DNA of 64,000 bases from Gammaproteobacteria bacterium (GTDB taxonomy: Bacteria; Pseudomonadota; Gammaproteobacteria; Steroidobacterales; Steroidobacteraceae). Where the stretch lies: positions 124,001 through 188,000 of the forward strand of contig PKRE01000003.1 of NCBI GenBank assembly GCA_017577615.1, written 5' to 3'. Position 1 is the stretch's first letter. The number at the start of each line of letters is the position of its first letter. The translations under genes were made by a program, and so were the position numbers. This document shows positions 1 through 11,132 of this stretch, in pieces. The notes beneath the pieces are model-generated. The model saw nothing but the letters and a program-made list of their open reading frames with translations. It was not told where the DNA came from and ran no database searches.

Positions 1-524
1 ACATCCCAATGATCGACACGTTTCGTCTCCGGGTAAGTCATGGCTGATTGCGAGCTCGGCTTGGCCGGCGGATCAGATGTGCAAGCAGCGATCAGCAGCA
101 CCGTTACCGTGGTAAAGACTCGAACCATCAACAACCCCCCACCAGTCCGAAACGAGCCTCACTGGGATACCTATCCGAGCGTGTCGCCACCCTCCAAAGC
201 GAACCCAGTCGGGTTGAGCTCTCTCGCGCCATGAACGCTTCAAGTTCACCCGCGGCGCCATGGTGCACGCGGATCTTGCCTGTCGCAACGGCGACAGCTG
301 TGCATCGTTCATGCGTGCCACACTGGCATGCCTTGTCGCATTCTCGGCACCAATATGGGACAGCGCAGCGAGCTGCCGACGGGGCTTGGGGCTGCGGAGT
401 TGCACGCGAAGCGTTCTTCGCATCGTGCACAGAAGAGCGCCGCGCTGGAATGCCGCAACCGACGTGACTGGCTCACATCGGCGTGTTCGTGACGGCACTG
501 AGGCGAAGCGACACGACGAACGCG
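1..524. other. Left-edge stretch with no supported gene
   Basis: This stretch lies downstream of the mutT-like gene. Open frames exist on both strands, but none has a recognisable domain, a good ribosome site or the third-base bias of the neighbouring genes. A cysteine-rich minus-strand frame at 128-430 was considered and not accepted. A TCGAACC string near 119 resembles an inverted tRNA T-loop, but no cloverleaf can be built around it. I see no terminator. Confidence 0.5.
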
Positions 525-944
525 CTAGGTCCGAGCCCGAAATGCGTAAGCACGAAGCGCAGCGATCATGGGCCGGTCGGCCTCCAGCAACCCGACGCGA
601 TCGAGCTCGTCGAGCGCAACCCATTGCAGCGCTTGAGCATCGAGCGACCGAGGCTCCCCTTGGTATGTCTCGATCACCCAGAGGTCGAGAAAAACCGTGC
701 GCTCCGGATATCGATACTCGTAAGCGAGCAGTGGATGTCCACGAAGCGCCTCGATGCCGAGCTCTTCGCGAAGCTCTCGGCGTAGACCTTCGAAGCGGTC
801 CTCACCAGCCTCGAGCTTGCCGCCCGGGAACTCCCAGCCGCCCGCCATGTGCTTGCCCGCAGGGCGCTGCGCGATCAGCACGCGTCCCGAGGAATCGAAC
901 AAAGCCGCGGCGACGACGTGTATACGTGGGCTGGGGGCGGCCAC
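525..944 (-). CDS. mutT: MutT-family NUDIX hydrolase (8-oxo-dGTP diphosphatase-like)
   Basis: This is a 139-residue protein with a complete Nudix box: a GGWEFPGGK lead-in, then G-K-L-E-A-G-E, then RELREELG. MutT hydrolyses oxidised purine nucleoside triphosphates, mainly 8-oxo-dGTP, to the monophosphate and so prevents A:T to C:G transversions. The start is a GTG nine bases after the secA stop, so the gene is probably the last of the secA transcript. The order secA-mutT is also found in Pseudomonas and Escherichia coli. Other NUDIX substrates are possible, but the context favours MutT. Some MutT proteins carry a C-terminal thiamine-phosphate-synthase-like domain; this one does not. Confidence 0.85.
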   Translation of the reverse strand: MAAPSPRIHVVAAALFDSSGRVLIAQRPAGKHMAGGWEFPGGKLEAGEDRFEGLRRELREELGIEALRGHPLLAYEYRYPERTVFLDLWVIETYQGEPRSLDAQALQWVALDELDRVGLLEADRPMIAALRAYAFRART

Positions 945-953
945 AGCCCACGC

Positions 954-3680
<2,727 letters not shown>

Positions 3681-3837
3681 GCTCGAGCTCCGGGTCGGGA
3701 CAGGAAAAGCCAAGTATTGTACACGCGCGGTGGTAGGTCTGATCCCGCGCTTCCCGGCAAGTTCAGGGCGGCCGCACGGATTACAAGGGCTACATCAGGC
3801 AGGCTCGAGGCCGGATGGGGCGACCGGAAAGCCCATC

Positions 3838-4749
3838 CTAGCGCTTGATGAAGGTCATCGGATCGACTGCTCGACCCTGCTTGAGGACCTCGAAGTGCAG
3901 GTGGGGTCCGGTCGACCGGCCGGTAGAGCCAATAAGCGCGATGGGCTGTCCCTTCTTCACCGTATCGCCGACATTGACGAGCACACGGTCGTTGTGAGCG
4001 TAGCGCGTCACGTAGCCATTGCCGTGGTTGATTTCCACGGTCTTGCCATAGCCAAAACGTTCCTGCGTGTAGGTGACGACACCGGCGGCGACTGCGACAA
4101 CCTGCGCGCCGGCGGGGCCCGCGAAGTCGATACCGCGATGAAACGCCTTGCGGCCGGTGAACGGATCGGTGCGGACACCAAAATAAGAGGAGATCCACCC
4201 CTGCGTCACGGGCCGCCCACCCGGCACGATCTGGCGGCTGAGGTTGCGTGTGGAGATCATGCTCTCGAGCACGCTCAGCTGACGTTCCCGGTCTTTGATC
4301 TGACGCGCCAAGTCATCGAGCATGGCCGTCAAATCGGGCGCGGTCGCCAGGGCGCCCTCCACCACCTTTTCCGGTCCGCCGACTGCCGGCGGCGAATCGA
4401 AATTGAACTCGCCCTTGTCCAGGTTCGCCATTTCCGTGAGGCGGCGACCGAGCGCATCGAGCCGAATCACGTGCGCGCTCATCTGGCCGACACGGGTGGC
4501 AAGAGCATCGAGCCGCTCTTGCAGCTCGCGTTTTGCCGCCATGATCTCCAGACGCTGCGCTTCGAGCGTCGCCCCCCATTTGACGACGTGCGCCGCCGGG
4601 CTGCGCGTCTGACCGAGATGAATACCGAGATAGAAGACGCTGCCCAGGATGACGGCGGCCACGCCGAGCAAGATCGTCATCGCCATCGGCCGGTTGAGCT
4701 CGAATTGACGAGCTCGTCCCAACCGCTTGGAAAATACGATGACGTTCAT
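3838..4749 (-). CDS. Membrane-anchored M23 (LytM-type) peptidoglycan peptidase
   Basis: The preferred start ATG at 4749 gives 303 residues: a short cytoplasmic tail, one membrane segment at about 22-44, a coiled-coil-like stretch at about 55-170, and a C-terminal LytM domain. The domain keeps the zinc motifs: HRGIDFAG holds the HxxxD pair and GPHLHFEV holds HxH. The expected activity is cleavage of peptide cross-links, or activation of amidases as in NlpD/EnvC, in the periplasm. The frame is open upstream to about 4995, but that part reads as non-coding. An M23 gene at this place beside secA is also seen in Pseudomonas. Whether it is an active endopeptidase or a regulator cannot be told from the sequence. 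Confidence 0.85.
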   Translation of the reverse strand: MNVIVFSKRLGRARQFELNRPMAMTILLGVAAVILGSVFYLGIHLGQTRSPAAHVVKWGATLEAQRLEIMAAKRELQERLDALATRVGQMSAHVIRLDALGRRLTEMANLDKGEFNFDSPPAVGGPEKVVEGALATAPDLTAMLDDLARQIKDRERQLSVLESMISTRNLSRQIVPGGRPVTQGWISSYFGVRTDPFTGRKAFHRGIDFAGPAGAQVVAVAAGVVTYTQERFGYGKTVEINHGNGYVTRYAHNDRVLVNVGDTVKKGQPIALIGSTGRSTGPHLHFEVLKQGRAVDPMTFIKR

Positions 4750-5036
4750 GCGCTCATCCTCGGCGCCTGGAAACAAACGACGTGCCACCCACGCCCGACG
4801 GCGTCGAGGCGCGCAGCAACGTCCCTGGTGTTTCTCCGCTTGGGGATAAAACCGAGTTGTTAGTGTTGTACATCCTGGCAACCCCGCTATCGTAGCTGCT
4901 GCGTGCAGCAGCCTTAGACCGGTGGCTTTGCGTCCCCGCCTTTCGGCGGGTTTGCCCTTTACAGCGGGCTCGAATATGCAGAATTGGGTTGCCAAAGATC
5001 AAGCGCTCACTGCGCACATATTGGAGCAATCAGCGG

Positions 5037-5354
5037 ATGTCTGACCGCTTCAAGCCGATATCGGAGGGGCTTGGATCGCTGCTCGCGCGCCTCGAGGAGG
5101 GTGCCCGCGCGCGCGCAGACTTGACGGCACGCGTAAGGGAAGTGCTCCCTGAACCGGAAAAAGGTCACGTACTTTCAGTCACTTACAAGGATGACACCCT
5201 TGTGGTGCTGGTCGACTCTGCGGCTTGGGCCACACATATTAAATATGCCCAAAACCAGCTGCTCGCCCGCTTGAGAGCCGCCGGTGAGACGCGGTTCACA
5301 AAAGTGAAGGTACGTATAGGGCGCTCGGCACCGGACGCAACGCGCGGGCTGTGA
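5037..5354 (+). CDS. dciA: DUF721 / DciA-family protein (predicted replicative helicase loader)
   Basis: This 105-residue protein starts at an ATG with GGAG about ten bases upstream; an upstream in-frame TTG at 4989 is less likely. It shows the DUF721 pattern: a basic N-terminal helix, then LSVTYKDDTLVVLVDSAAWATHIKYAQNQLLARL, here split as the strand DTLVVLVDSAAWATHI and the helix KYAQNQLLARL. DUF721 proteins of this type are DciA, which assists loading of the DnaB helicase in bacteria lacking DnaC. It is the only plus-strand gene in this part, convergent with lpxC (14 bases apart) and divergent from the M23 gene. In Pseudomonas a DUF721 gene also lies between lpxC and secA. The family call is firm; the function rests on knowledge of the family. 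Confidence 0.8.
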   Translation: MSDRFKPISEGLGSLLARLEEGARARADLTARVREVLPEPEKGHVLSVTYKDDTLVVLVDSAAWATHIKYAQNQLLARLRAAGETRFTKVKVRIGRSAPDATRGL

Positions 5355-5368
5355 TTCGCGGTCGGCTG

Positions 5369-6280
5369 TTAAGCGTTCGCGGCAGCGGGCACGTAAGAGA
5401 TCGGCGCGTCCCTCTCATCCTCGAAAGTGACCTCTTCCCACGCGTCCGGCGTCGCGAGGAGCTTGCGCAACAACCGGTTGTTGAGAGCATGGCCAGACTT
5501 GTAGCCCGTGAACTCGCCGATGAGGCTGCGACCGAGTAGATAAAGGTCGCCGATCGCATCGAGAATCTTGTGCTTGACGAACTCGTCCTCGTAACGCAGG
5601 CCTTCTTCGTTGAGCACTCGGTCGTCGTCGAGCACGATTGCATTCTCCAGCGTGCCGCCGAGCGCGAGGTTCTTGGAACGCAAGAACTCGAGGTCACGCA
5701 TGAAGCCAAACGTGCGTGCGCGGCTGATTTCCTTCAAGAAGGACGTTGTCGAGAACTCCATCGTCGCCGTCTGAGCCCGCCGCTTGAAGACAGGGTGATC
5801 GAACTCGATCTCGAAATTCACCCGGAAGCCGTTGTAGGGCGTAAAGCGCGCCCACTTGTCGCCATCTTCCACTTGAATCGGCTGCAGAATCCGCGCGAAA
5901 CGCTTCGGTGAGGGCTGTTCCTGAATACCGGCCGACTGCAGCAGGAATACGAACGGGCTGGCGCTGCCGTCCATGATCGGAACCTCTTCGGCCGACAGCT
6001 CGACATATGCATTGTCGATGCCCAGGCCAGCGAACGCAGACAAGAGGTGCTCGACGGTAGCAACACGCGCGCCCCCGTTGTTCAACGTCGTGCCCAGCAT
6101 GGTTTCGCCGACGTTGAGCGCGTGAGCCTTGATCTCAACGGGCTCGTCGAGATCAGTGCGACGAAAGACGACGCCAGTATCCGGCGGCGCGGGCTTCAAT
6201 ACCATCAGGACCTTCTTGCCGGAATGCAGCCCGACGCCGGTGGCGCGAATCGTGTTCTTAAGAGTACGTTGTCGAAGCAT
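5369..6280 (-). CDS. lpxC: UDP-3-O-acyl-N-acetylglucosamine deacetylase LpxC
   Basis: LpxC removes the N-acetyl group from UDP-3-O-acyl-GlcNAc, the first committed step of lipid A synthesis, in the cytoplasm. The ATG at 6280 gives 303 residues, close to 305 in E. coli, and the start MLRQRTLKN is typical. The frame runs on to 6406, but the extra part looks non-coding. The zinc ligands are His78 (in VEHLLSA), His237 and Asp241 (in HKILDAIGDLYLLG). The gene follows ftsZ in the same direction after a 277-base gap, the usual gammaproteobacterial order. The C-terminus of E. coli LpxC is a degradation tag for FtsH; here it ends APAAANA-like, so turnover could be similar, but that is inference. Confidence 0.97.
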   Translation of the reverse strand: MLRQRTLKNTIRATGVGLHSGKKVLMVLKPAPPDTGVVFRRTDLDEPVEIKAHALNVGETMLGTTLNNGGARVATVEHLLSAFAGLGIDNAYVELSAEEVPIMDGSASPFVFLLQSAGIQEQPSPKRFARILQPIQVEDGDKWARFTPYNGFRVNFEIEFDHPVFKRRAQTATMEFSTTSFLKEISRARTFGFMRDLEFLRSKNLALGGTLENAIVLDDDRVLNEEGLRYEDEFVKHKILDAIGDLYLLGRSLIGEFTGYKSGHALNNRLLRKLLATPDAWEEVTFEDERDAPISYVPAAANA

Positions 6281-6557
6281 TGGGACTCCGCAGGGGCCTG
6301 GCATTCGGGGCTTGGGGGCTCGCGGCAAAAACACAAGCAACCCGCCTGGATCTCTGCGTACGAGGTCCGCCATGAGCGCCTCGCGAGGCGCGGTGGAACC
6401 TAGCACCCGCGCCCCCCTTCGGCAAGCTCGCAGACGCTGAATCTCGCCGTGGACTGCCCCTAGGCCAAGACAAGGGACCGGTCAAGCATGCACAGCGCGT
6501 GCTTCCCGATCCCTCCTCTGACCAAGCCCCTTCTCTGACTTGCCCCTGCCCGATCCC

Positions 6558-7739
6558 TCAGTCTGCCTGCCGACGCAGAAAGGCCGGGATGTCCAGCAAC
6601 GACGGATCGTCGACGTTGAGACCATCGCCGACCGCTCGCCGCGGCGCAGAAAAATGGCTGTCCCGCTGGTTGCGGATGAACGTCGGCACGTCCAGGTTGT
6701 CCAGCGTCGGCACGCGACCGCGACCGCCGGCGATCGCCGTCATGCGACGCGCATCGCTCGGCGTATGCTGGCTCGATGCAACCGGCCGCCCGATACCCGT
6801 CGCCACGACGGTGACTCGTAGCTCCTCGTGCATCTCGGGATCGATGACGCAGCCGACCACGACATTCGCATCCTCCGAAGCGTACTGCTTGACCGTATCG
6901 CCCACGATGCTGAACTCGCTGGTCCGCAGATCGGGTCCCGCCGTCACATTGATCAGCAAGCCGTGGGCGCCGGAAAGATTGACGTCCTCGAGCAGAGGGC
7001 TCGACACCGCTGCTTCGGCTGCCTCGCGTGCGCGATTCTCGCCGCGACCCACACCTGAGCCCATCATCGCCATGCCCGTCTCCGCCATGACCGTGCGCAC
7101 GTCGGCGAAGTCGACATTGATCATGCCCGGACGCGTGATGAGCTCGGCGATACCTTGAACCGCTCCTTGCAGCACCTGGTTGGCGGCCTTGAATGCATCG
7201 AGCAACGTGACATCACCGCCGAGCACGGTCAGCAGTTTCTGGTTCGGAATCGTGATGAGCGAATCGACGTGCTTGCTGAGCTCCGCAATGCCTTGCTCGG
7301 CAGTACGAAGACGCCTGCTGCCCTCCATGTCGAACGGCTTGGTCACGACTGCAACCGTCAAAATGCCGAGCTCCTTCGCCACTTGCGCGACGACCGGCGC
7401 TGCACCCGTCCCGGTGCCGCCACCCATGCCCGCGGTGATGAAGAGCATGTCGGAGCCTTCGATCAGCTCGATGATCCGATCGCGATCCTCCATGGCGGCC
7501 TGGCGGCCCACTTCCGGATCGGCGCCTGCACCGAGGCCCTTGGTGATGTTGCAGCCAATCTGCAAGCTGATCTTCACCTTGGAATGCTTGAGCGCCTGCG
7601 CATCGGTGTTGATGCAAATGAAATCGACGCCCTCGATACCCGTGGTGAGCATGTGGGCAACTGCATTACCACCGCCACCTCCCACACCGATCACTTTGAT
7701 GACGGCCCCTTGGTTCTCTGTATCTGCAAGTACGAACAT
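6558..7739 (-). CDS. ftsZ: Cell division protein FtsZ
   Basis: FtsZ is the tubulin-like GTPase that forms the Z ring at midcell. The protein has 393 residues. The tubulin signature GGGTGTG is at 106-112, the N-terminal nucleotide-binding GVGGGGGNAV is near 18-27, and the C-terminal conserved peptide DIPAFLRRQ, which binds FtsA and ZipA, ends the protein after a linker. The start is an ATG at 7739 with a GAGGGGA ribosome site upstream. The 267-base gap to ftsA is long for this cluster and holds a repeat copy, so ftsZ may have a promoter of its own. I could not pick one with confidence. Confidence 0.98.
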   Translation of the reverse strand: MFVLADTENQGAVIKVIGVGGGGGNAVAHMLTTGIEGVDFICINTDAQALKHSKVKISLQIGCNITKGLGAGADPEVGRQAAMEDRDRIIELIEGSDMLFITAGMGGGTGTGAAPVVAQVAKELGILTVAVVTKPFDMEGSRRLRTAEQGIAELSKHVDSLITIPNQKLLTVLGGDVTLLDAFKAANQVLQGAVQGIAELITRPGMINVDFADVRTVMAETGMAMMGSGVGRGENRAREAAEAAVSSPLLEDVNLSGAHGLLINVTAGPDLRTSEFSIVGDTVKQYASEDANVVVGCVIDPEMHEELRVTVVATGIGRPVASSQHTPSDARRMTAIAGGRGRVPTLDNLDVPTFIRNQRDSHFSAPRRAVGDGLNVDDPSLLDIPAFLRRQAD

Positions 7740-7767
7740 CGTTAGTCCCCTCGATGCAACTCAAATT

Positions 7768-7798
7768 GGCTATAGGCTGTGGGCTGTAGGCTGTAGCC
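7768..7798. repeat. Short GGCTGTAG tandem-like repeat between ftsA and ftsZ
   Basis: The stretch consists of imperfect copies of GGCTGTAG/GGCTGTGG, seven to nine bases each, ending in GTAGCC. A similar string is found between murF and mraY, and longer relatives (CTGGAGGCTGGAG type) are in many spacers of the window. It lies 30-60 bases upstream of the ftsZ start. The rest of the 7740-8006 gap contains a GGGCTGGAGGCTGGGCG string at about 7889-7905 and no gene. Confidence 0.6.
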
Positions 7799-8006
7799 GG
7801 ATGAAGAGTTCCGCTTGCAATCCACGGTCCACGCGCCGCATACGTTTCCGAACGCTACCCTTCAGTTATTCCGCTTCTCTGACGATTCGGGCTGGAGGCT
7901 GGGCGAACAGGCGCACACCCTCACCGACAACCTTCTTTGCTCCTCCTCCTGCTTCGCTTCACCACGTCGACTTTTCGTTCAGTCATCGAGCAATCTCCGA
8001 TCCCCT

Positions 8007-9242
8007 TTAGAAACTTCCCTGGAACCATCCTTTCATGCGCTCCCAAACGCCGCGCACATTGCTACCCAGCGGCGAAGTGCGTCGACCGCGCAGATAATTC
8101 TCGCGCGCGTACAACAACAGGCCGACGCCCGTCGAATGAATCGGATTGCTGACGACATCGACCAACCCGACGATGTGCTGCGGCACGCCGAGACGAACCG
8201 GCATGTGAAACACCTCTTCCGCGAGCTCGACGGCACCTTCCATCTTCGAGCTGCCGCCCGTGAGCACGACGCCGGCTGCGATCACTTCTTCGAAGCCTGA
8301 ACGTCGCAACTCTTCACGCACCAATGCGTAGAGCTCCTCGTAACGCGGCTCGACCACTTCGGCGAGCGTCTGACGCGCAAGCCGTCGTGGCGGGCGATCG
8401 CCGACGCTCGGCACTTCGATCGTCTCGTCGGCACTCGCAAGCTGAGCAAGTGCACACGCATACTTGAGCTTGATCTCCTCGGCGTGATTCGACGGTGTGC
8501 GCAGACTTACCGCGATATCGTTCGTGACTTGATCGCCCGCGATCGGAATGACCGCAGTGTGACGGATCGCGCCGCCGGCGAACACCGCGATATCGGTCGT
8601 ACCGCCGCCGATGTCTACGAGGCACACGCCGAGCTCCTTCTCGTCCTCGGCCAGCACCGCGTAACTCGAAGCGAGTTGCTCGAGCACGATGTCCTCGACC
8701 GACAACCCGCAGCGCTGCACGCACTTGACGATGTTCTGAGCAGCGCTTTCTGCGCCCGTCACGATGTGCACCTTGGCCTCGAGCCGGACACCCGACATGC
8801 CAATCGGCTCGCGAATGCCTTCTTGACTGTCAATCACGAACTCCTGCGGAAGAATGTGCAGGATCTTCTGGTCGGCCGGAATCGCGACTGCGCGCGCGGC
8901 ATCGATGACGCGCTCGACATCCTCGGCAGTCACCTCCTTGTTGCGGATCGCGACGATGCCGTGTGAATTGAGGCTGCGTACGTGGCTGCCCGCAATACCA
9001 GCGTACACGGAATGGATCTCGCAACCTGCCATGAGCTCGGCTTCCTCAACGGCGCGCTGAATCGATTGCACCGTCGACTCGATGTTCACGACGACGCCTC
9101 GCTTCAAGCCGCGCGATGGATGCGAGCCCAACCCGACCACTTCGATCTGACCGTCGTGCGTCATCTCGCCGACGATCGCGACGACTTTCGAAGTGCCGAT
9201 ATCGAGTCCCACGATCAAGTTACGGTCGTTCTTTCTAGCCAT
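8007..9242 (-). CDS. ftsA: Cell division protein FtsA
   Basis: FtsA is the actin-like ATPase that tethers FtsZ filaments to the inner membrane and recruits later division proteins. This one has 411 residues (E. coli 420). The actin-fold phosphate motifs are GLDIGTSK near the N-terminus and LVDIGGGTTDIAVF in the second half, with the adenosine motif GVVLTGGSSKMEG near 330. The C-terminus GVWERMKGWFQGSF is the expected amphipathic membrane-targeting helix. It follows ftsQ after about 100 bases and precedes ftsZ, the conserved ftsQAZ order. Confidence 0.97.
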   Translation of the reverse strand: MARKNDRNLIVGLDIGTSKVVAIVGEMTHDGQIEVVGLGSHPSRGLKRGVVVNIESTVQSIQRAVEEAELMAGCEIHSVYAGIAGSHVRSLNSHGIVAIRNKEVTAEDVERVIDAARAVAIPADQKILHILPQEFVIDSQEGIREPIGMSGVRLEAKVHIVTGAESAAQNIVKCVQRCGLSVEDIVLEQLASSYAVLAEDEKELGVCLVDIGGGTTDIAVFAGGAIRHTAVIPIAGDQVTNDIAVSLRTPSNHAEEIKLKYACALAQLASADETIEVPSVGDRPPRRLARQTLAEVVEPRYEELYALVREELRRSGFEEVIAAGVVLTGGSSKMEGAVELAEEVFHMPVRLGVPQHIVGLVDVVSNPIHSTGVGLLLYARENYLRGRRTSPLGSNVRGVWERMKGWFQGSF

Positions 9243-9343
9243 TTATCCGCGTACTCCATCCGAAGCCGTGCGGGACTTCGATGAGCTGCCTGCGTAGTTG
9301 TTGCTTCCCGTCGATCCCAATACGAGCAATTTGCTGCCACCCC

Positions 9344-10159
9344 TCAACCGCCAGGAGTTGTGCTGTCCACATCCTGCGCAACGCGCGCCGGCGGGTTCCA
9401 GCCAACCGAAAAACCGTTGCTGTAGCGAAGATCCACGTAGCGGACCTCGCCGCTGCGCGCCGCAACGAGCGGAGAGGCGACCTGAATGAACCTCTCCAGT
9501 CGTGCCGGCACATCCTGCCGCCCGAGACGTACCTCCACACCGTTCGACATCGTGAGCGACCAGGCACCGCGGGGATCGAGCTCCACGCGTGCGAGCCGCA
9601 ACCCCACCGCGAGCAGGCGCGGATAGGTGTCCAAGTAGAGCTTCGCCACTTGCGCCTCGGTGCCCGGCGGACCGATGAGCTGCGGTAACTCCGGCGGTAT
9701 GTGCCGTGCACCTTGCAGAAACAGCTCGCCGCGCGTGTTCATCAGACCGTCCTCGCCCCATCGCGCGGCCGGCACGTGCTCCGTGATCGCGACTCGCACG
9801 GTGTTCGGCCAACGTCGCTCGATACGAACGCGATCGATCCATGGGATCGACTCGACCGCTTTGCGCATCGCCTCGAGATCCACGGAGAGAAAGCCACTGC
9901 CACGAAAAGGCGCCACCACCGTCTCGAGCTGCACTGGTGCGACGCGTTGGAACTGCCCGACCAGCTCCACGCGCTCGATCGGCTGATCGAGCGCAAGCAG
10001 CAAACCCCACAGCATCACGGACGTGCCCGCAATGAACGCCGCAACGCCGAGCGCCGTCTTCAAGCCGCCTTGGACCAGCGACTCGAGCCGTGCAAGACGC
10101 TCCCGACCTGCCTTCTCGGGGCGTTTGCGACGATTGCGTTTCGGCGCTAGACGCAGCAT
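9344..10159 (-). CDS. ftsQ: Cell division protein FtsQ
   Basis: FtsQ is a bitopic inner-membrane protein that links the early and late divisome through FtsB and FtsL. The chosen ATG at 10159 overlaps the ddlB stop (TGATG), which gives 271 residues; a GTG two codons upstream is also possible. The order is a basic cytoplasmic tail (KRNRRKRPEK), a membrane segment at about 35-57, a POTRA domain beginning PIERVELVGQFQ, and the beta domain. The frame is open far upstream over ddlB, but that is antisense-style read-through within ddlB. It ends about 100 bases before ftsA. Confidence 0.93.
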   Translation of the reverse strand: MLRLAPKRNRRKRPEKAGRERLARLESLVQGGLKTALGVAAFIAGTSVMLWGLLLALDQPIERVELVGQFQRVAPVQLETVVAPFRGSGFLSVDLEAMRKAVESIPWIDRVRIERRWPNTVRVAITEHVPAARWGEDGLMNTRGELFLQGARHIPPELPQLIGPPGTEAQVAKLYLDTYPRLLAVGLRLARVELDPRGAWSLTMSNGVEVRLGRQDVPARLERFIQVASPLVAARSGEVRYVDLRYSNGFSVGWNPPARVAQDVDSTTPGG

Positions 10160-11112
10160 CAGCACCTGACTCCACGCTCGTTGCGGAAACTCGTCTCGAG
10201 CACGCGCCACACCAGCTCGTCGAACTCGATGCCGATTGCCCGCGCCGCCTTGGGCACGAGCGAGTGGCTGGTCATACCTGGCGCGGTATTCACCTCGAGC
10301 AGGTAATTCCTGTTGTTCCGATCGCGCATCAGATCGACGCGCCCCCAACCGCTGCACCCGACGCTGCGGAACGCCTGCAAGGCGAGCTCGCGCATCTCTG
10401 TTTCGGCAGCACCAGTCAAACCCGGGCAAATGTATTGCGTGTCTTCGGCAACGTACTTGGCGTGATAATCGTAGTACTCGCCGGCCGGGACGATGCGGAT
10501 CGTCGGCAACGCCTCGTCCTCGAGAATGCCGACTGTATATTCGTCCCCCTCGATCAGCTGTTCCATCAACAGCTCGCCCGGATAGCGTGCGGCGAGCGCC
10601 ACCGCATGCTCGAGATCTGCCTCGTCGAAGACGCGCGAGATCCCAACGCTCGAGCCCTCGCAAGCAGGCTTGACGATCAGCGGCAACCCGAGCGTGCGCG
10701 CAGCAGCGACGACATCGTCCGTGGGGGAGATGCGCACGTATCTCGGCGTCGGCAAACCGAGCGACGACCACACCTGCTTGGTGCGGATCTTGTCCATCGA
10801 CAAGGCGGAGCCGAGCACATTCGAGCCTGTGTAGGGCACGCCGAATGCCTCGAGCAAACCCTGCAGCACGCCATCCTCGCCGCCGCCCGCGTGACCGTGC
10901 AGCACGTTGAACACCCGATCGCAACGTCGTGCGATGAGCTCTTGCACCATGCCCGCAATGCCGTCGACCGGATACGCATCGACACCTCGACGCAGCAGCG
11001 CTTCCAATACGTTCCGACCGGAATCAAGCGAGACCTCTCTCTCGGACGAAGTGCCGCCCATCAGCACAGCGACGCGGCCGAAATCCTTCGGATCGGTGAT
11101 GCGGCGAGTCAT
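10159..11112 (-). CDS. ddlB: D-alanine--D-alanine ligase DdlB
   Basis: DdlB is an ATP-grasp ligase that joins two D-alanines for the peptidoglycan stem peptide. The ATG at 11112 gives 317 residues (E. coli DdlB 306). Visible motifs are VAVLMGGTSSEREVSL at the N-terminus, the HGHAGGGEDGVLQG substrate loop, PLIVKPACEGSSVGIS for ATP, and LLEVNTAPGMTSHSL for Mg and ATP binding. The start lies 20 bases after the murB stop, and the stop overlaps the ftsQ start by one base (TGATG), so ftsQ is probably translated by coupling. Its location matches the E. coli murC-ddlB-ftsQ order, here with murB inserted. Confidence 0.96.
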   Translation of the reverse strand: MTRRITDPKDFGRVAVLMGGTSSEREVSLDSGRNVLEALLRRGVDAYPVDGIAGMVQELIARRCDRVFNVLHGHAGGGEDGVLQGLLEAFGVPYTGSNVLGSALSMDKIRTKQVWSSLGLPTPRYVRISPTDDVVAAARTLGLPLIVKPACEGSSVGISRVFDEADLEHAVALAARYPGELLMEQLIEGDEYTVGILEDEALPTIRIVPAGEYYDYHAKYVAEDTQYICPGLTGAAETEMRELALQAFRSVGCSGWGRVDLMRDRNNRNYLLEVNTAPGMTSHSLVPKAARAIGIEFDELVWRVLETSFRNERGVRC

Positions 11113-11132
11113 CGCGCTGCTCCTCCCAGCCC

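Noticed and set aside
100..190. Possible tRNA T-loop (TCGAACC) near 119
   Set aside because: No acceptor, D or anticodon stems could be drawn around it on either strand.
128..430. Cysteine-rich open frame on the minus strand near the left edge
   Set aside because: No ribosome site, no known domain, and composition like non-coding high-GC sequence, in which long open frames arise by chance.
4750..4995. Upstream extension of the M23 peptidase
   Set aside because: The extra residues are of low quality, and the ATG at 4749 gives a normal cytoplasmic tail and membrane anchor.
6281..6557. Terminator between ftsZ and lpxC
   Set aside because: The stem AAGCATGC/GCGTGCTT at about 6484-6506 has a mismatch and no T-run, so it was not called.
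10160..10924. Long N-terminal extension of ftsQ
   Set aside because: The frame runs through ddlB in another frame. The TGATG start/stop overlap and the basic tail fix the ftsQ start at 10159.
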